Assembly (NCBI RefSeq): GCF_019352175.1
Contig: NZ_JACBYI010000025.1
Location: 1-64,000 of the forward strand
Origin: Paenibacillus sp. S150
GTDB lineage: Bacteria > Bacillota > Bacilli > Paenibacillales > Paenibacillaceae
DNA: 64,000 nt
Direction: 5' to 3'
The notes under the pieces: generated by a model
Database searches by the model: none
Seen by the model: the letters and a program-made list of their open reading frames with translations, nothing else
Told to the model about the DNA's origin: nothing
Position numbers and translations under genes: made by a program
Shown here: positions 17,928-26,402 of the stretch, one piece after another
Position numbering within the stretch: the first letter of the stretch is position 1
How the letters are laid out: every line of letters starts with the position of its first letter

Positions 17928-19014
17928 ATATGGATTGAAGCGTGTGATTAATGCCAGTGGAAGAATGAGCATCCTTGGAGTTTCCGCTCCGACGGATTCG
18001 GTCATGGAGGCGATGAAGCAAGGCGGACAGCAGTATGTGGAAATTGCCGACCTCGTGGACAAATCGGGAGATTACATTGCCCGGCTGCTCGGTTCCGAAG
18101 GCGCGGTTGTCGTAAATTCGGCATCCAGCGGCATTGCGCTGTCGGTGGCGGCCATCGTGACCGGCGGAGATCCGCGGCTCAGTCTTCGCCTGCACCAGGA
18201 GCCGGTGCTGAAGAATGAAATTATTATGCTGAAGGGCCATAATGTGCAGTATGGTGCTCCGGTTGAAACCATGGTATTCCTTGGCGGAGGCCGGGTGGTG
18301 GAAGCCGGTTACGCCAACGAAGGCCGCAAAGAGCATATTGAACAGGCTATCGGTGAGCGCACCGCCGCGATTCTTTATGTCAAATCCCATCATGCCGTCC
18401 AGAAGAACATGATTTCCGTGGAAGAGGCCTGGGAGGTAGCCGGACGCAGAGGGGTGCCGCTGATCGCCGATGCGGCTGCGGAAGAGGATTTGCTCAAATA
18501 CGTCCAATATTCCGATCTTGCCATTTACAGCGGCTCGAAGGCTATTGAAGGCCCAACCTCGGGCATTGTTGCCGGCAAAAAGAAATACATTGAGTGGCTA
18601 AAGGTGCAGCTGCACGGAATCGGCCGCAGCATGAAGGTCGGCAAAGAGACAACCTTTGGGCTGCTCCAGGCACTGGAGGAATATCAGGACAAGGCCGATA
18701 ACAGCGAATTCGAGAAACAGGCGCTGGAGGCGCTTCAGCCGCTGGCCGGGCTTCGCGGAGTTTCGGTCCGCATCGTGCAGGATGAAGCGGGCAGAGCGAT
18801 ATTCCGCGGCCGCATCCAGATTGAGGCCTCTGCTGCGGGGGTGGACGCCAAGACCGTCAATGACCGGCTGCGCGAAGGTGAAATTGCGGTGTATACGCGG
18901 GATTATGGCGTCAAGCAGGGCTATTTCGATATCGATCCAAGGTCTCTGCAGGGAGACGATCTTCAGGTCATCGTAAGCAGAATAACTGAAATCGTGGGGG
19001 GGCAAACCGAATGA
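17905..19014 (+). CDS. dgaE: DgaE-like PLP-dependent ammonia lyase
   Basis: This is a 369-residue fold-type I PLP enzyme of the SelA-like DgaE group. Characterised DgaE converts D-glucosaminate-6-phosphate to 2-keto-3-deoxygluconate-6-phosphate plus ammonia. Visible features are GLKRVINASGRMSILG at the N-terminus, the cofactor region VVVNSASSGIALSVAA, the aspartate of LIADAAAEED and the PLP lysine in YSGSKAIEGPTSGIV. I start at ATG 17905 with AAAGGAG upstream; a longer frame from 17857 lies wholly inside the preceding gene. Its stop overlaps the next start (ATGA), indicating translational coupling. The symbol is given by family resemblance; the true substrate could be a related amino-sugar acid. 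Confidence 0.82.
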   Translation: MGHSLQARYGLKRVINASGRMSILGVSAPTDSVMEAMKQGGQQYVEIADLVDKSGDYIARLLGSEGAVVVNSASSGIALSVAAIVTGGDPRLSLRLHQEPVLKNEIIMLKGHNVQYGAPVETMVFLGGGRVVEAGYANEGRKEHIEQAIGERTAAILYVKSHHAVQKNMISVEEAWEVAGRRGVPLIADAAAEEDLLKYVQYSDLAIYSGSKAIEGPTSGIVAGKKKYIEWLKVQLHGIGRSMKVGKETTFGLLQALEEYQDKADNSEFEKQALEALQPLAGLRGVSVRIVQDEAGRAIFRGRIQIEASAAGVDAKTVNDRLREGEIAVYTRDYGVKQGYFDIDPRSLQGDDLQVIVSRITEIVGGQTE

Positions 19015-19766
19015 GTAATATTCAGCAGCGCTTGTATAAGAACAGAGCCGCGCTTAATGTGCTGGCAGGCGGCATTGAGAATGCCAAGGAGGTCTATGCG
19101 GCAGCGGAGGGGCATGTCCTGGTAGGCGTGCTCTCCAAAAATTACGCCACGGCGGGGGAAGCGGCAGCCGCCATGACCGAATATGGCCAAGCGATCCGGG
19201 ACGCCGTATCCATCGGATTGGGAGCCGGAGACAACCGGCAGGCGGCGGTGGTGGCGGAAATTGCCAAAAGCTATCCGGGAAGCCATATCAATCAGGTGTT
19301 TCCGGCAGTGGGGGCGACCCGCGCCAATCTCGGCGCCCGGGACAGCTGGATTAACAGCCTGGTCTCTCCCTGCGGCCGGCCGGGCTATGTGAATATATCA
19401 ACCGGTCCCATCAGCTCGGGGAACGAGCCGCAAGCCATTGTTCCGGTTCCTGCCGCCATCGCACTGGTTCGTGACATGGGCGGCAATGCACTCAAATATT
19501 ATCCGATGCAGGGGCTGAAGCTGGAGGAAGAGTACCGTGCGGTTGCCCAGGCCTGCGGGGAAGCCGGCTTCGCGCTGGAGCCTACGGGCGGAATCGACAT
19601 GGACAATTTCGGCACCATTCTGGAAATTGCGCTTCAGGCAGGCGTGCCGCAGGTTATTCCGCATGTCTATTCCTCGATTATTGATCCGCAGACCGGGAAT
19701 ACGAACGTAGGGGATGTCCGCAGACTGCTCGAAACCATGAAATCGCTGGTGGACCGTTATGCCTAG
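19011..19766 (+). CDS. dgaF: DgaF-like KDPG aldolase
   Basis: This 251-residue protein is of the DagF/DgaF family, class I aldolases that split 2-keto-3-deoxy-6-phosphogluconate into pyruvate and glyceraldehyde-3-phosphate. The family signature is clear: VLAGGIENAKEVYAAAEGHVLVGVLS at the N-terminus (in parts), GLGAGDNRQAAVVAEIA, YVNISTGPISSG, a probable Schiff-base lysine in NALKYYPMQGL, and EPTGGIDMDNF. The ATG overlaps the dgaE stop by 4 bp and the gene overlaps the kinase gene by 8 bp, so the operon is tightly coupled. The lyase and aldolase together send the sugar acid into lower glycolysis. Confidence 0.87.
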   Translation: MSNIQQRLYKNRAALNVLAGGIENAKEVYAAAEGHVLVGVLSKNYATAGEAAAAMTEYGQAIRDAVSIGLGAGDNRQAAVVAEIAKSYPGSHINQVFPAVGATRANLGARDSWINSLVSPCGRPGYVNISTGPISSGNEPQAIVPVPAAIALVRDMGGNALKYYPMQGLKLEEEYRAVAQACGEAGFALEPTGGIDMDNFGTILEIALQAGVPQVIPHVYSSIIDPQTGNTNVGDVRRLLETMKSLVDRYA

Positions 19767-20772
19767 GATTGCCGCTTTTGGCGAAGTGATGATGCGGCTG
19801 CAGGTTCCGGGCTATGAAACGCTGGTCCAGAGCAGCAGGCTGGACTACTCTTTTTCCGGGAGCGGGGTCAATGTAACGGCGGCACTGGCAAGATACGGGC
19901 ATAACGGCGCTGTCATAACGACCTTGCCGGACACTCCGGTAGGCGAAGCGGCTATTGCTTATCTGCGCAAGCTTGGGGTGGATACATCACTGATCAGCCG
20001 GGGCGGCAAGCAGCTGGGGATGTATTTTCTGGAGAATGGCTTCGGCGCCCGCCCCGGCAGAGTCACCTACACAGACCGGCTGGGCAGCAGCTTCAATACC
20101 GCAGAGGCGGGCAATTATGATATGTCCGCTCTCGCTTCCCGTGTGGACGTCCTTCATTTGTGCGGCATTACGCTGGCCATGAATGAAGCGGTGCGCAAGC
20201 AGATGAAGCAGCTCGCCGCAGCAGTGAAAAGCGCCGGGGGCAGGGTTGTCTTTGATTGCAATTACCGCCCGGCGCTATGGGGTGCAGATGGCTATGCCAA
20301 GGCCCGCCCGCATTATGAGGAGCTGCTGGAGCTGGCGGATACAGTGATGATGAATGAGAAGGATGCGCAGTTTATTCTTGGTATCGGAACGGGAGAATAT
20401 GATAGAATAACACAGTTGAAGCATGCCATACCGGAGGCCGCGAAGCGCTTCCGGATCGGAACGGCAGCGGGAACCCACCGCGAGATTAACGATAACAATA
20501 CGCATTCTTTAACCGGATATATTTATCATCAAGGTACGTTCGAGTTCTCCCGGAAGCTGACCTTTTCCGTGTTTGACCGGATCGGTGCCGGCGATGCCTT
20601 TGCCAGCGCGGTCATCCATGGGGAATTGCAGCAGTATCCATTGCAGCAGACGGTTGACATGGCAGCGGCGGCGGCGATGCTGGCCCATACCATCCAAGGC
20701 GATACGGCGCTTTTTACCGAGGGTGAGGTGCTCCGGGCGCTGTCAGACCATACCTTAGATGTTGAAAGGTAG
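19759..20772 (+). CDS. PfkB-family sugar (acid) kinase, KDG kinase type
   Basis: This is a 337-residue ribokinase-like carbohydrate kinase. The N-terminal block is AFGEVMMRLQVPGYE, the substrate region GSGVNVTAALARYGH, and the C-terminal anion-hole and catalytic motif DRIGAGDAFAS (base Asp near residue 278). It best resembles 2-keto-3-deoxygluconate kinases. In this operon it would supply the phosphorylated intermediate cleaved by the DgaF-like aldolase, or phosphorylate the sugar acid before the lyase; the sequence does not decide between these. The start overlaps dgaF by 8 bp. A regulator gene follows immediately. Confidence 0.87.
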   Translation: MPRIAAFGEVMMRLQVPGYETLVQSSRLDYSFSGSGVNVTAALARYGHNGAVITTLPDTPVGEAAIAYLRKLGVDTSLISRGGKQLGMYFLENGFGARPGRVTYTDRLGSSFNTAEAGNYDMSALASRVDVLHLCGITLAMNEAVRKQMKQLAAAVKSAGGRVVFDCNYRPALWGADGYAKARPHYEELLELADTVMMNEKDAQFILGIGTGEYDRITQLKHAIPEAAKRFRIGTAAGTHREINDNNTHSLTGYIYHQGTFEFSRKLTFSVFDRIGAGDAFASAVIHGELQQYPLQQTVDMAAAAAMLAHTIQGDTALFTEGEVLRALSDHTLDVER

Positions 20773-20782
20773 TGAACGGCAC

Positions 20783-21505
20783 GTGTCCCTGAAACGCAAG
20801 CAAGGCCCTTTATATCAGCAGATCCAAAAAATCCTCAAAGACCGGATTCTGCACGGTGTATATCCTTTGGGCAGCATCATTCCCTCCGAGCCGCAGCTGG
20901 AAAAGGAATTCGGCGTCAGCAAAATGACGGTTCGCAGCGCGGTCCAGGAGCTGTCCCAGGAAGGCTATGTGCAAAAGAAAAGCGGCATCGGCACGATTGT
21001 GATGCGCAATACCTCCTACCAGAAGCTCTCCAAGGGCAAAAGATTTACAGAGCTGCTCGTAGAAGAGGGCCATAAGCTGGAAAAAAGAATGCTGGTGTCC
21101 GAACTCATCGCGAACGATGCCGGTACGGAGGAATACAACCGCTACGGGCCGTATTGCCAGCGGATTGAACGTCTCTACATTCTGAATGGGCAGCCGTATA
21201 TTCATCTGGTGCACTTCCTGACGGCTGCCGCACTGCCCGGCGGAGGCGTCAAAGAAATGGATACGGATATCCAGTCGCTGTACGACTCTTTGGAGGAAAA
21301 CGACATCGTGCTGGAGAAATTCAAGGACCGTTTCTTTGTGGAGCCGGCACCTCCTGAGGCCTGCCTGCTGCTGGAGCTTCCGCCGGGGACGCATGTGCTC
21401 AAGCGCCTGCGCAACTCCTACGACGGCGAAGGCAGGCTGATTGAACACAGCATCGGCTGCTATAACACGGAGCTTCATCATTATCTGGTCAGCTACGACA
21501 CTTGA
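20783..21505 (+). CDS. GntR/HutC-family transcriptional regulator
   Basis: This is about 240 residues. An N-terminal winged helix-turn-helix (PLYQQIQKILKDRI to EYVQKKSGIGTIV-type sequence, with SEPQLEKEFGVSKMTVRSA as the recognition region) is followed by a UTRA ligand-binding domain with PPGTHVLKRLR and IEHSIGCYNTE. I choose GTG 20783 because the protein then begins with the usual SLKRKQGPLYQQI. AAAGG lies 13 bases upstream, which is long. ATG 20759 overlaps the kinase gene and has no clear RBS. As the last operon gene it is probably a repressor released by a sugar-phosphate intermediate, giving autoregulation. Confidence 0.87.
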   Translation: MSLKRKQGPLYQQIQKILKDRILHGVYPLGSIIPSEPQLEKEFGVSKMTVRSAVQELSQEGYVQKKSGIGTIVMRNTSYQKLSKGKRFTELLVEEGHKLEKRMLVSELIANDAGTEEYNRYGPYCQRIERLYILNGQPYIHLVHFLTAAALPGGGVKEMDTDIQSLYDSLEENDIVLEKFKDRFFVEPAPPEACLLLELPPGTHVLKRLRNSYDGEGRLIEHSIGCYNTELHHYLVSYDT

Positions 21506-21595
21506 AGCCGGCGGTAATGCTAAAGATGGATGTCTGGGTGACAAGCTTCTTCGATAGCGGATGAGTTCGTGCTGGCAATATGGCTGTACAAGTAC

Positions 21596-21762
21596 GACAA
21601 TGGACGAGAACATTAGTGGACAATTCCGTTACAGGACAAAATCATGCTGGGGTTCGATAATAGATAATTTCATGATGGACAAGAATATTGGTGGATAATT
21701 TCGATGATGGATAAGCACATGATGGACAAGAATATTGGTGGATAAGTTTGATGATGGGCAAG
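21596..21762. repeat. Degenerate 47-bp tandem repeat, about three copies
   Basis: Two clear units start at 21671 and 21718. Each reads CATGATGGACAAGAATATTG, then GTGGATAA and GATGATGG. A more diverged third copy (ATGGACGAGAACATTAGTGG) lies upstream from about 21597. No gene is seen in the surrounding 21506-21976. Confidence 0.75.
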
Positions 21763-21976
21763 ACAGGTGAATTCCTGGACGGGTTCATTTGCTGAAAAAA
21801 CTAAGGCGGATTTCATTCCTCCCAGACTCTCGTTGCTTGCGGCGCGGGTCTTTTTTTGTGGAGCGGGAATTCTCAATAACACAACCTAATGAACCGTCAG
21901 CGTAGCCCCCTGTTTTCAAGCGTTAAGATGTCGGCAACTGTACATGACTGTTGGACGAGCTGCATGATAAGTTGAG

Positions 21977-22557
21977 AGGTAAAAGTGCTCTTGAATCCAG
22001 CGTGAGAGGGCAATGTGGCGGAATGAAAGGTAAAAGTGCTCTTGAATCCAGCGTGAGAGGGCAATGTGGCGGAATGAAAGGTAAAAGTGCTCTTGAATCC
22101 AGCGTGAGAGGGCAATGTGGAGGAATGAGAGGTAAAAGTGCTCTTGAATCCAGCGTGAGTGGTCAATATGACGGAATGAGAGGTAAAAGTGCTCTTGAAT
22201 CCAGCGTGAGAGGGCAATGTGGCGGAATGAAAGGTAAAAGTGCTCTTGAATTCAGCGTGAGAGGGCAATGTGGCGGAATGAAAGGTAAAAGTGCTCTTGA
22301 ATTCAGCGTGAGTGGTCAATGTGGCGGGGGTGAGGTAAAAGTGCTCTTGAATCCAGCGTGAGTGGTCAATATGTCGGAATGAAAGGTAAAAGTGCTCTTG
22401 AATCCAGCGTGAGAGAGCAATATGGCGGAATGAAAGGTAAAAGTGCTCTTGAATCCAGCGTGAGAGGGCAATATGTCGGAATGAAAGGTAAAAGTGCTCT
22501 TGAATCCAGCGTGAGTGGTCAATATGACGGAATGAGAGGTAAAAGTGACTGCGAATT
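21977..22557. repeat. 51-bp minisatellite, eleven units plus a partial one
   Basis: Units start with GGTAAAAGTGCTCTTGAATC and end with CGGAATGAAA or CGGAATGAGA. Anchors (the AAAAGTGCTC start) fall at 21981, 22032, 22083, 22134, 22185, 22236, 22287, 22337, 22388, 22439, 22490 and a diverging last one at 22541. One unit (22287-22336) is 50 bp, which breaks the plus-strand frame. Because 51 is a multiple of three, both strands stay open over long runs (17-residue periods such as GKSALESSVRGQCGGMK), but no RBS supports translation. There are no spacers, so it is not a CRISPR array. Confidence 0.9.
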
Positions 22558-22593
22558 TGGTCCGAGTAAGTGGTTGTGATGAAGGAGAGAGCA

Positions 22594-23043
22594 TTGAGGA
22601 AGATGAAGTACCCTGCCGTTGAAACGGACAGATTGAGGTTAAGATTGTTGACGCTTGAAGGCCATGAGGCAGTATTCCGGCATTTCGCGGCTGAAGAAGT
22701 AACGCGTTACATGGATATCCCGCCATGCCGGTCCATTGGCGAAACTGATGAAATTATCCAGTTCCACATCGACGATTCGGGCTGCCGCTGGGGGGGCGAT
22801 AAGCAGCAAGAGCAATTGGCGGGAACCTGCGGCTGCCATTGCTGGACAACAGGACCTCGGTCAAAGCGGAAAATTGGTATTGGTCTATCCAGAGCCTTCC
22901 GGTGCAGAGGGCTGATGACTGAAGCGCTTCGTCCGGTGATCCAATGCGGCTTTGAAAAGATGGGGCAGGGGCCACAGAGGATCTTAGCTCGGACACCGTT
23001 ATTTCAAGATACAATGGACGTTGAATCAAAGTCCGATACATAG
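22594..23043 (+). pseudogene. Decayed RimJ/RimL-type GNAT acetyltransferase
   Basis: The N-terminal half is clearly a ribosomal-protein-alanine-acetyltransferase-like GNAT: PAVETDRLRLRLLTLEGHEA, then VTRYMDIPPCRS and EIIQFHIDDSG. The centre is damaged: the usual acceptor strands read WGGDKQQEQLAGTCGCHCW and PRSKRKIGIGLSRAF. After MTEALRPVIQCGFEKMG the acetyl-CoA-binding C-terminus (normally ...ENARSxRLLEKLGF) is absent and the frame reads unrelated sequence to a stop. TTG 22594 has AAGGAGA upstream. The gene directly abuts the 51-bp minisatellite. I judge it non-functional. Confidence 0.7.
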
Positions 23044-23245
23044 TGATACAGTCCGCTGCACTGAGAAATTTGAAAGCGTTATCCATGGGTGGAATGCGCT
23101 ATAAGTCTGCAGTTTTACTTAAGTTAATAAAACACAGTGGAATAATGAGATATTTATCTTTTCAAATGAGATGGTTTGTGAGAGAATAGGTACAATTCTT
23201 GGATGTAAAGTTTTACCATTATGTATTCTTAGGGAGGAAAATCCA

Positions 23246-24538
23246 TTGTCAGAAGATCGCAAGCTGTCGTTCGAAACATTAGCCGTTCATGCAGGCCAGG
23301 AGATTGATCCAACCACCTTCGCGCGTGCTGTCCCGCTGTACCAGACCACTTCCTATGGGTTCCGTGATGCAGAGCATGCGGCCAATTTGTTCGGGCTGAA
23401 GGAATTCGGCAACGTTTATACCCGTCTGATGAACCCGACTACCGATGTTTTTGAGCAGCGCCTTGCTGCACTGGAGGGCGGGGCGGGGGCGCTTGCGACT
23501 GCTTCCGGGGCAGCGGCGATTTCCTTGTCCATACTGAATATTGCCGGGGCCGGAGATGAAATTGTCTCTTCCGCCAGTCTGTACGGCGGCACTTATAATC
23601 TGTTCTCAACTACACTCCCCAAGCTGGGGATTAAGGTGCATTTTGTGGATTCGGATAGCCCGGAGAACTTCCGCAGTGCAATCACGGACAAAACGAAGGC
23701 GCTGTACGCCGAGACCATCGGCAATCCGCAGGGGAATGTGCTGGACATTGAGGCTGTAGCGGCCATCGCCCATGAGCACGGAATTCCGCTGATCGTGGAT
23801 AATACGTTCCCAAGTCCGTACTTGCTCCGGCCGATTGAATTTGGTGCGGATATCGTCGTGCATTCAGCAACCAAATTCATTGGGGGACATGGAACCTCCA
23901 TCGGCGGGATTATTGTGGACAGCGGCAAGTTCGATTGGAAGGTGAGCGGCCGATTCCCCGGCCTGACCGAACCGGACCCGAGCTACCATGGTTTGGTCTA
24001 CACGGAAGCTGTGGGACCGATTGCTTATATCATTAAGGCACGGGTACAATTGCTGCGTGATTTGGGCGCGTCAATCTCACCGTTCAACTCCTGGCTGCTG
24101 CTGCAGGGGCTTGAGACTCTGCATCTGAGGCTGGAGCGGCACAGCCTGAATGCGCTCAAGGTAGCCCAGTATCTGGAGCAGCATGAAGCTGTGGAATGGG
24201 TCAGCTATGCCGGGCTTCCAAGCCACCCGTCCTATGAGCTTGCCCGGAAATATCTGCCCAGGGGGCAGGGAGCCATTCTGACCTTCGGGATCAAGGGCGG
24301 AGCGGCGAACGGTGTCAAGCTGATCGAGAGTGTGAAGCTGTTCTCCCACCTGGCGAATGTCGGAGATTCCAAATCGCTGATTATTCATCCGGCGAGCACC
24401 ACCCATCAGCAGCTGTCGGATGCGGAGCAGATTACAGCCGGGGTAACCCCGGAGCTTATCCGGCTCTCCATAGGTACGGAATCCATTGATGATATTCTGT
24501 ATGATCTGGAGCAGGCTATTGCGGCCAGCCAGCAGTAG
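23246..24538 (+). CDS. metY: O-acetylhomoserine sulfhydrylase
   Basis: This 430-residue PLP enzyme of the Cys/Met metabolism family makes homocysteine from O-acetylhomoserine and sulfide. The length and the text LSFETLAVHAGQEIDPTTFARAVPLYQTTSY (in parts) with LFGLKEFGNVYTRLMNPTTD are characteristic of MetY rather than MetB/MetC. The PLP lysine is K210 in VVHSATKFIGGHG. The start is TTG 23246 with AGGGAGG eight bases upstream; the ATG at 23171 is too far upstream and lacks an RBS. It is a single gene. No SAM riboswitch or T-box is recognisable upstream. A sequence near 23071 (TGAAAGCGTTATCC) resembles a cre site with one mismatch, which may be chance. Confidence 0.92.
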   Translation: MSEDRKLSFETLAVHAGQEIDPTTFARAVPLYQTTSYGFRDAEHAANLFGLKEFGNVYTRLMNPTTDVFEQRLAALEGGAGALATASGAAAISLSILNIAGAGDEIVSSASLYGGTYNLFSTTLPKLGIKVHFVDSDSPENFRSAITDKTKALYAETIGNPQGNVLDIEAVAAIAHEHGIPLIVDNTFPSPYLLRPIEFGADIVVHSATKFIGGHGTSIGGIIVDSGKFDWKVSGRFPGLTEPDPSYHGLVYTEAVGPIAYIIKARVQLLRDLGASISPFNSWLLLQGLETLHLRLERHSLNALKVAQYLEQHEAVEWVSYAGLPSHPSYELARKYLPRGQGAILTFGIKGGAANGVKLIESVKLFSHLANVGDSKSLIIHPASTTHQQLSDAEQITAGVTPELIRLSIGTESIDDILYDLEQAIAASQQ

Positions 24539-24951
24539 TCAAGTGCGGCAGCAGGCAGTTGCCGGAATTATACTTTGCAAATACTAAAACCCGGGTACCC
24601 AAAGGTAGTTCGGGTTCTCAGACCATGAAGGCCACTGTCCAGATACGGAATGTCTTTCTTTTACAGTTAAGAATCGAGGCAAGCTTGAGATGCATATGCA
24701 ACAGGCTGCCTGTTCAACTAAAAGACGGGCATTGTATTTGGACGGTGTTTTTTTGCTTATAAGCTGCAAGGAATGCAGAATATCGCTTGCTCTGTATGCA
24801 TATGCCTAAAACAGGAGGACGACGGCAAAGTGTCATTGTTCTCCCGGTTTGCTGCCCCTAATTAATTGGTAACGCTTGCATATTTTGCTGCAAAATCCCG
24901 TATTTATAGAATGGAGTATGCTACAATGCCGGCGGAACATCAAGGCCAAAA
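24539..24951. other. Intergenic region, no gene seen
   Basis: No recognisable gene. The stretch around 24840-24940 is AT-rich, with promoter-like hexamers (TTGCAT near 24876, TACAAT near 24923) ahead of the next gene. Short open frames here have no RBS and no recognisable sequence. Confidence 0.4.
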
Positions 24952-26052
24952 ATGAAAACCGGCAGCAATCCAAAGCTGAAAAAGGTGGGTGCGGAGATGA
25001 AGGGTGAACGTGAGCAGGATCTTAACCGGAATAATGAAAAGCGCCCGTTCAAGTATCTTGCCGGGGACCGGACCATTGGGGTGGAGATGAGCCAGGCAGC
25101 ATCTGTGGCCTCCGCGGCTGCGGAATTTATTGCTGAAGGAGAACGCTCAAGCAGAACCGAGCCTCTGAACCGTGCCGGTTTCAGACGTCCGGGCGGACGT
25201 CCGGCCTTTCTGGTGCTGCGGGACGGACGCGAGGAGCGTCCGGTTCCTCGGGAGGAAGACGGAGGCTTGCCGGCAGGTCCCTGCCTGATCCGGAGCGGGG
25301 AGTGGCTGCTTGCTCCGGAGGTGAGCGAACTCTACGCCGGCTGGCTGTTCAGCGAAGACAAGGCGCAGGAAGAACGGATGCTGCAGCGGATTTATTACCG
25401 GCTGCGGGCATCGGCTGCTGCGCTGCTGGAATCGGCCGACGGTGTCTGGGCTGCCGTCATGCCGCCCTTCATGCCGGAGCTGGATGATCAGCCGGCAAGG
25501 CTTGCTGCGCTGCAGGATGCGCAGCTTGACGCGCTGTTCGCTGCGGTCGCAGAGCGCCAGCGCCTGGGCGGCGACTGCCGCCTGGACCTGCTGGCGCCGT
25601 ATCCCGCCAGCGCTGCCGAATTCGCGGCACAGCGCGAATTCATCGAGGGCGTGGCCGAACAGACTCTCGGCCACGCTTACGCGGCAGCGTGCCGCATCGG
25701 GGCGATGATCTCGCCCGATGTGGAGCGCGCCGCCGCGGGGGAAATCGCGCGCATCGCCGATTTCCTGGTGCTGGACGGCGCGGCCGGCGAAGCCGCGCCG
25801 GAAGAGGCCGCCGCAGGCTTCGCCCGGGCGGCGGAAGAGGTGCTGGCCGCCGTGCGCGGAGTCAAGCCGGCGGCGGCACTGCTCGCCGCGGGAGCACCGG
25901 CGGCGTATGCCCTGGCCGATCTGTACCGGATCGGGCTGAGCGGGATCTTTTGCAGCGCGGGCCAGCGGACCGAGGCGCTGCTGCGGGCAGCCTGCCTGAC
26001 CTGGATGGCCCGGCAGGACCATGCGGATACAGCTGCCGGAGGGCGGCTGTAG
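24952..26052 (+). CDS. Degenerate PEP-utiliser-like protein (PPDK/EI C-terminal fold), function unknown
   Basis: This is a 366-residue protein (351 if it starts at ATG 24997). The C-terminal 220 residues follow the outline of the PEP-binding TIM barrel of pyruvate phosphate dikinase and PTS enzyme I: WAAVMPPFMPEL where MIPLV is expected, then IGAMISPDVERAAAGEIARIADFLVLDG where the VGTMIE..RAAL.ADEIA..ADFFSFGTNDL block is expected. Later, YALADLYRIGLSGIFCSAGQ stands where GL.YVSCSP is expected. The catalytic residues are gone: no GTNDLTQ, and no GICGEHGG cysteine (LLAAGAP instead). No ATP-grasp or phospho-histidine domain is present. The last part is very GC- and Ala-rich. It may be an adaptor or a decaying enzyme. 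The fold assignment is by eye and moderate. Confidence 0.5.
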   Translation: MKTGSNPKLKKVGAEMKGEREQDLNRNNEKRPFKYLAGDRTIGVEMSQAASVASAAAEFIAEGERSSRTEPLNRAGFRRPGGRPAFLVLRDGREERPVPREEDGGLPAGPCLIRSGEWLLAPEVSELYAGWLFSEDKAQEERMLQRIYYRLRASAAALLESADGVWAAVMPPFMPELDDQPARLAALQDAQLDALFAAVAERQRLGGDCRLDLLAPYPASAAEFAAQREFIEGVAEQTLGHAYAAACRIGAMISPDVERAAAGEIARIADFLVLDGAAGEAAPEEAAAGFARAAEEVLAAVRGVKPAAALLAAGAPAAYALADLYRIGLSGIFCSAGQRTEALLRAACLTWMARQDHADTAAGGRL

Positions 26053-26309
26053 CGGCCCGCCTGTCTGCGCTGATGATCCTGTCCGGACGGGTTATCAGCG
26101 CAGAGCTTTTCGCCAGGCGCCTTTCGGTTCGGTTAACCATCGTTCTTCTGCGCTAAAGGCATTTCCGGTCCGCCCGCAAGTTCAATGGTATTTCGTATGG
26201 ACCTATGGACCTTACCTTATTTGGCCGTCATCAGGACAGCATGATCAGCTGGCATAACTGCCAGTCTAGCCAGTGTCTGCCAGTCGTGAAGCGTTCCATA
26301 CAAAATGAG

Positions 26310-26352
26310 AACCCGGTTTCTCCCGGAGGGTGACGGGAGGAATCGGGTTTTT
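26310..26352 (+). terminator. Intrinsic terminator after the PEP-utiliser-like gene
   Basis: A 16-bp stem with two mismatches (AACCCGGTTTCTCCCG with CGGGAGGAATCGGGTT) is followed by TTTTT. It lies between convergent genes and may also serve the leftward deacetylase gene. The rest of 26053-26402 shows no gene. Confidence 0.8.
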
Positions 26353-26402
26353 GAAAGCTGCACAGGTATCAGGAATGCGGATAGCGGAAAAGCTTTCCCG
26401 CT

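Noticed and set aside
21951..22361. 17-residue-repeat protein encoded by the minisatellite
   Set aside because: No RBS, the frame is broken by a 50-bp unit, and the opposite strand is equally open.
21977..22557. CRISPR-like array
   Set aside because: The 51-bp units follow each other without spacers, and no cas gene is nearby.
23071..23084. cre site before metY
   Set aside because: One mismatch to the consensus, but about 160 bp from the start and with no metabolic reason; chance is likely.
23050..23245. SAM riboswitch or T-box before metY
   Set aside because: No conserved core or terminator/antiterminator pair is visible in the 200 bp upstream.
24559..24762. 67-codon open frame after metY
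   Set aside because: No RBS, no recognised sequence, and composition like intergenic DNA.
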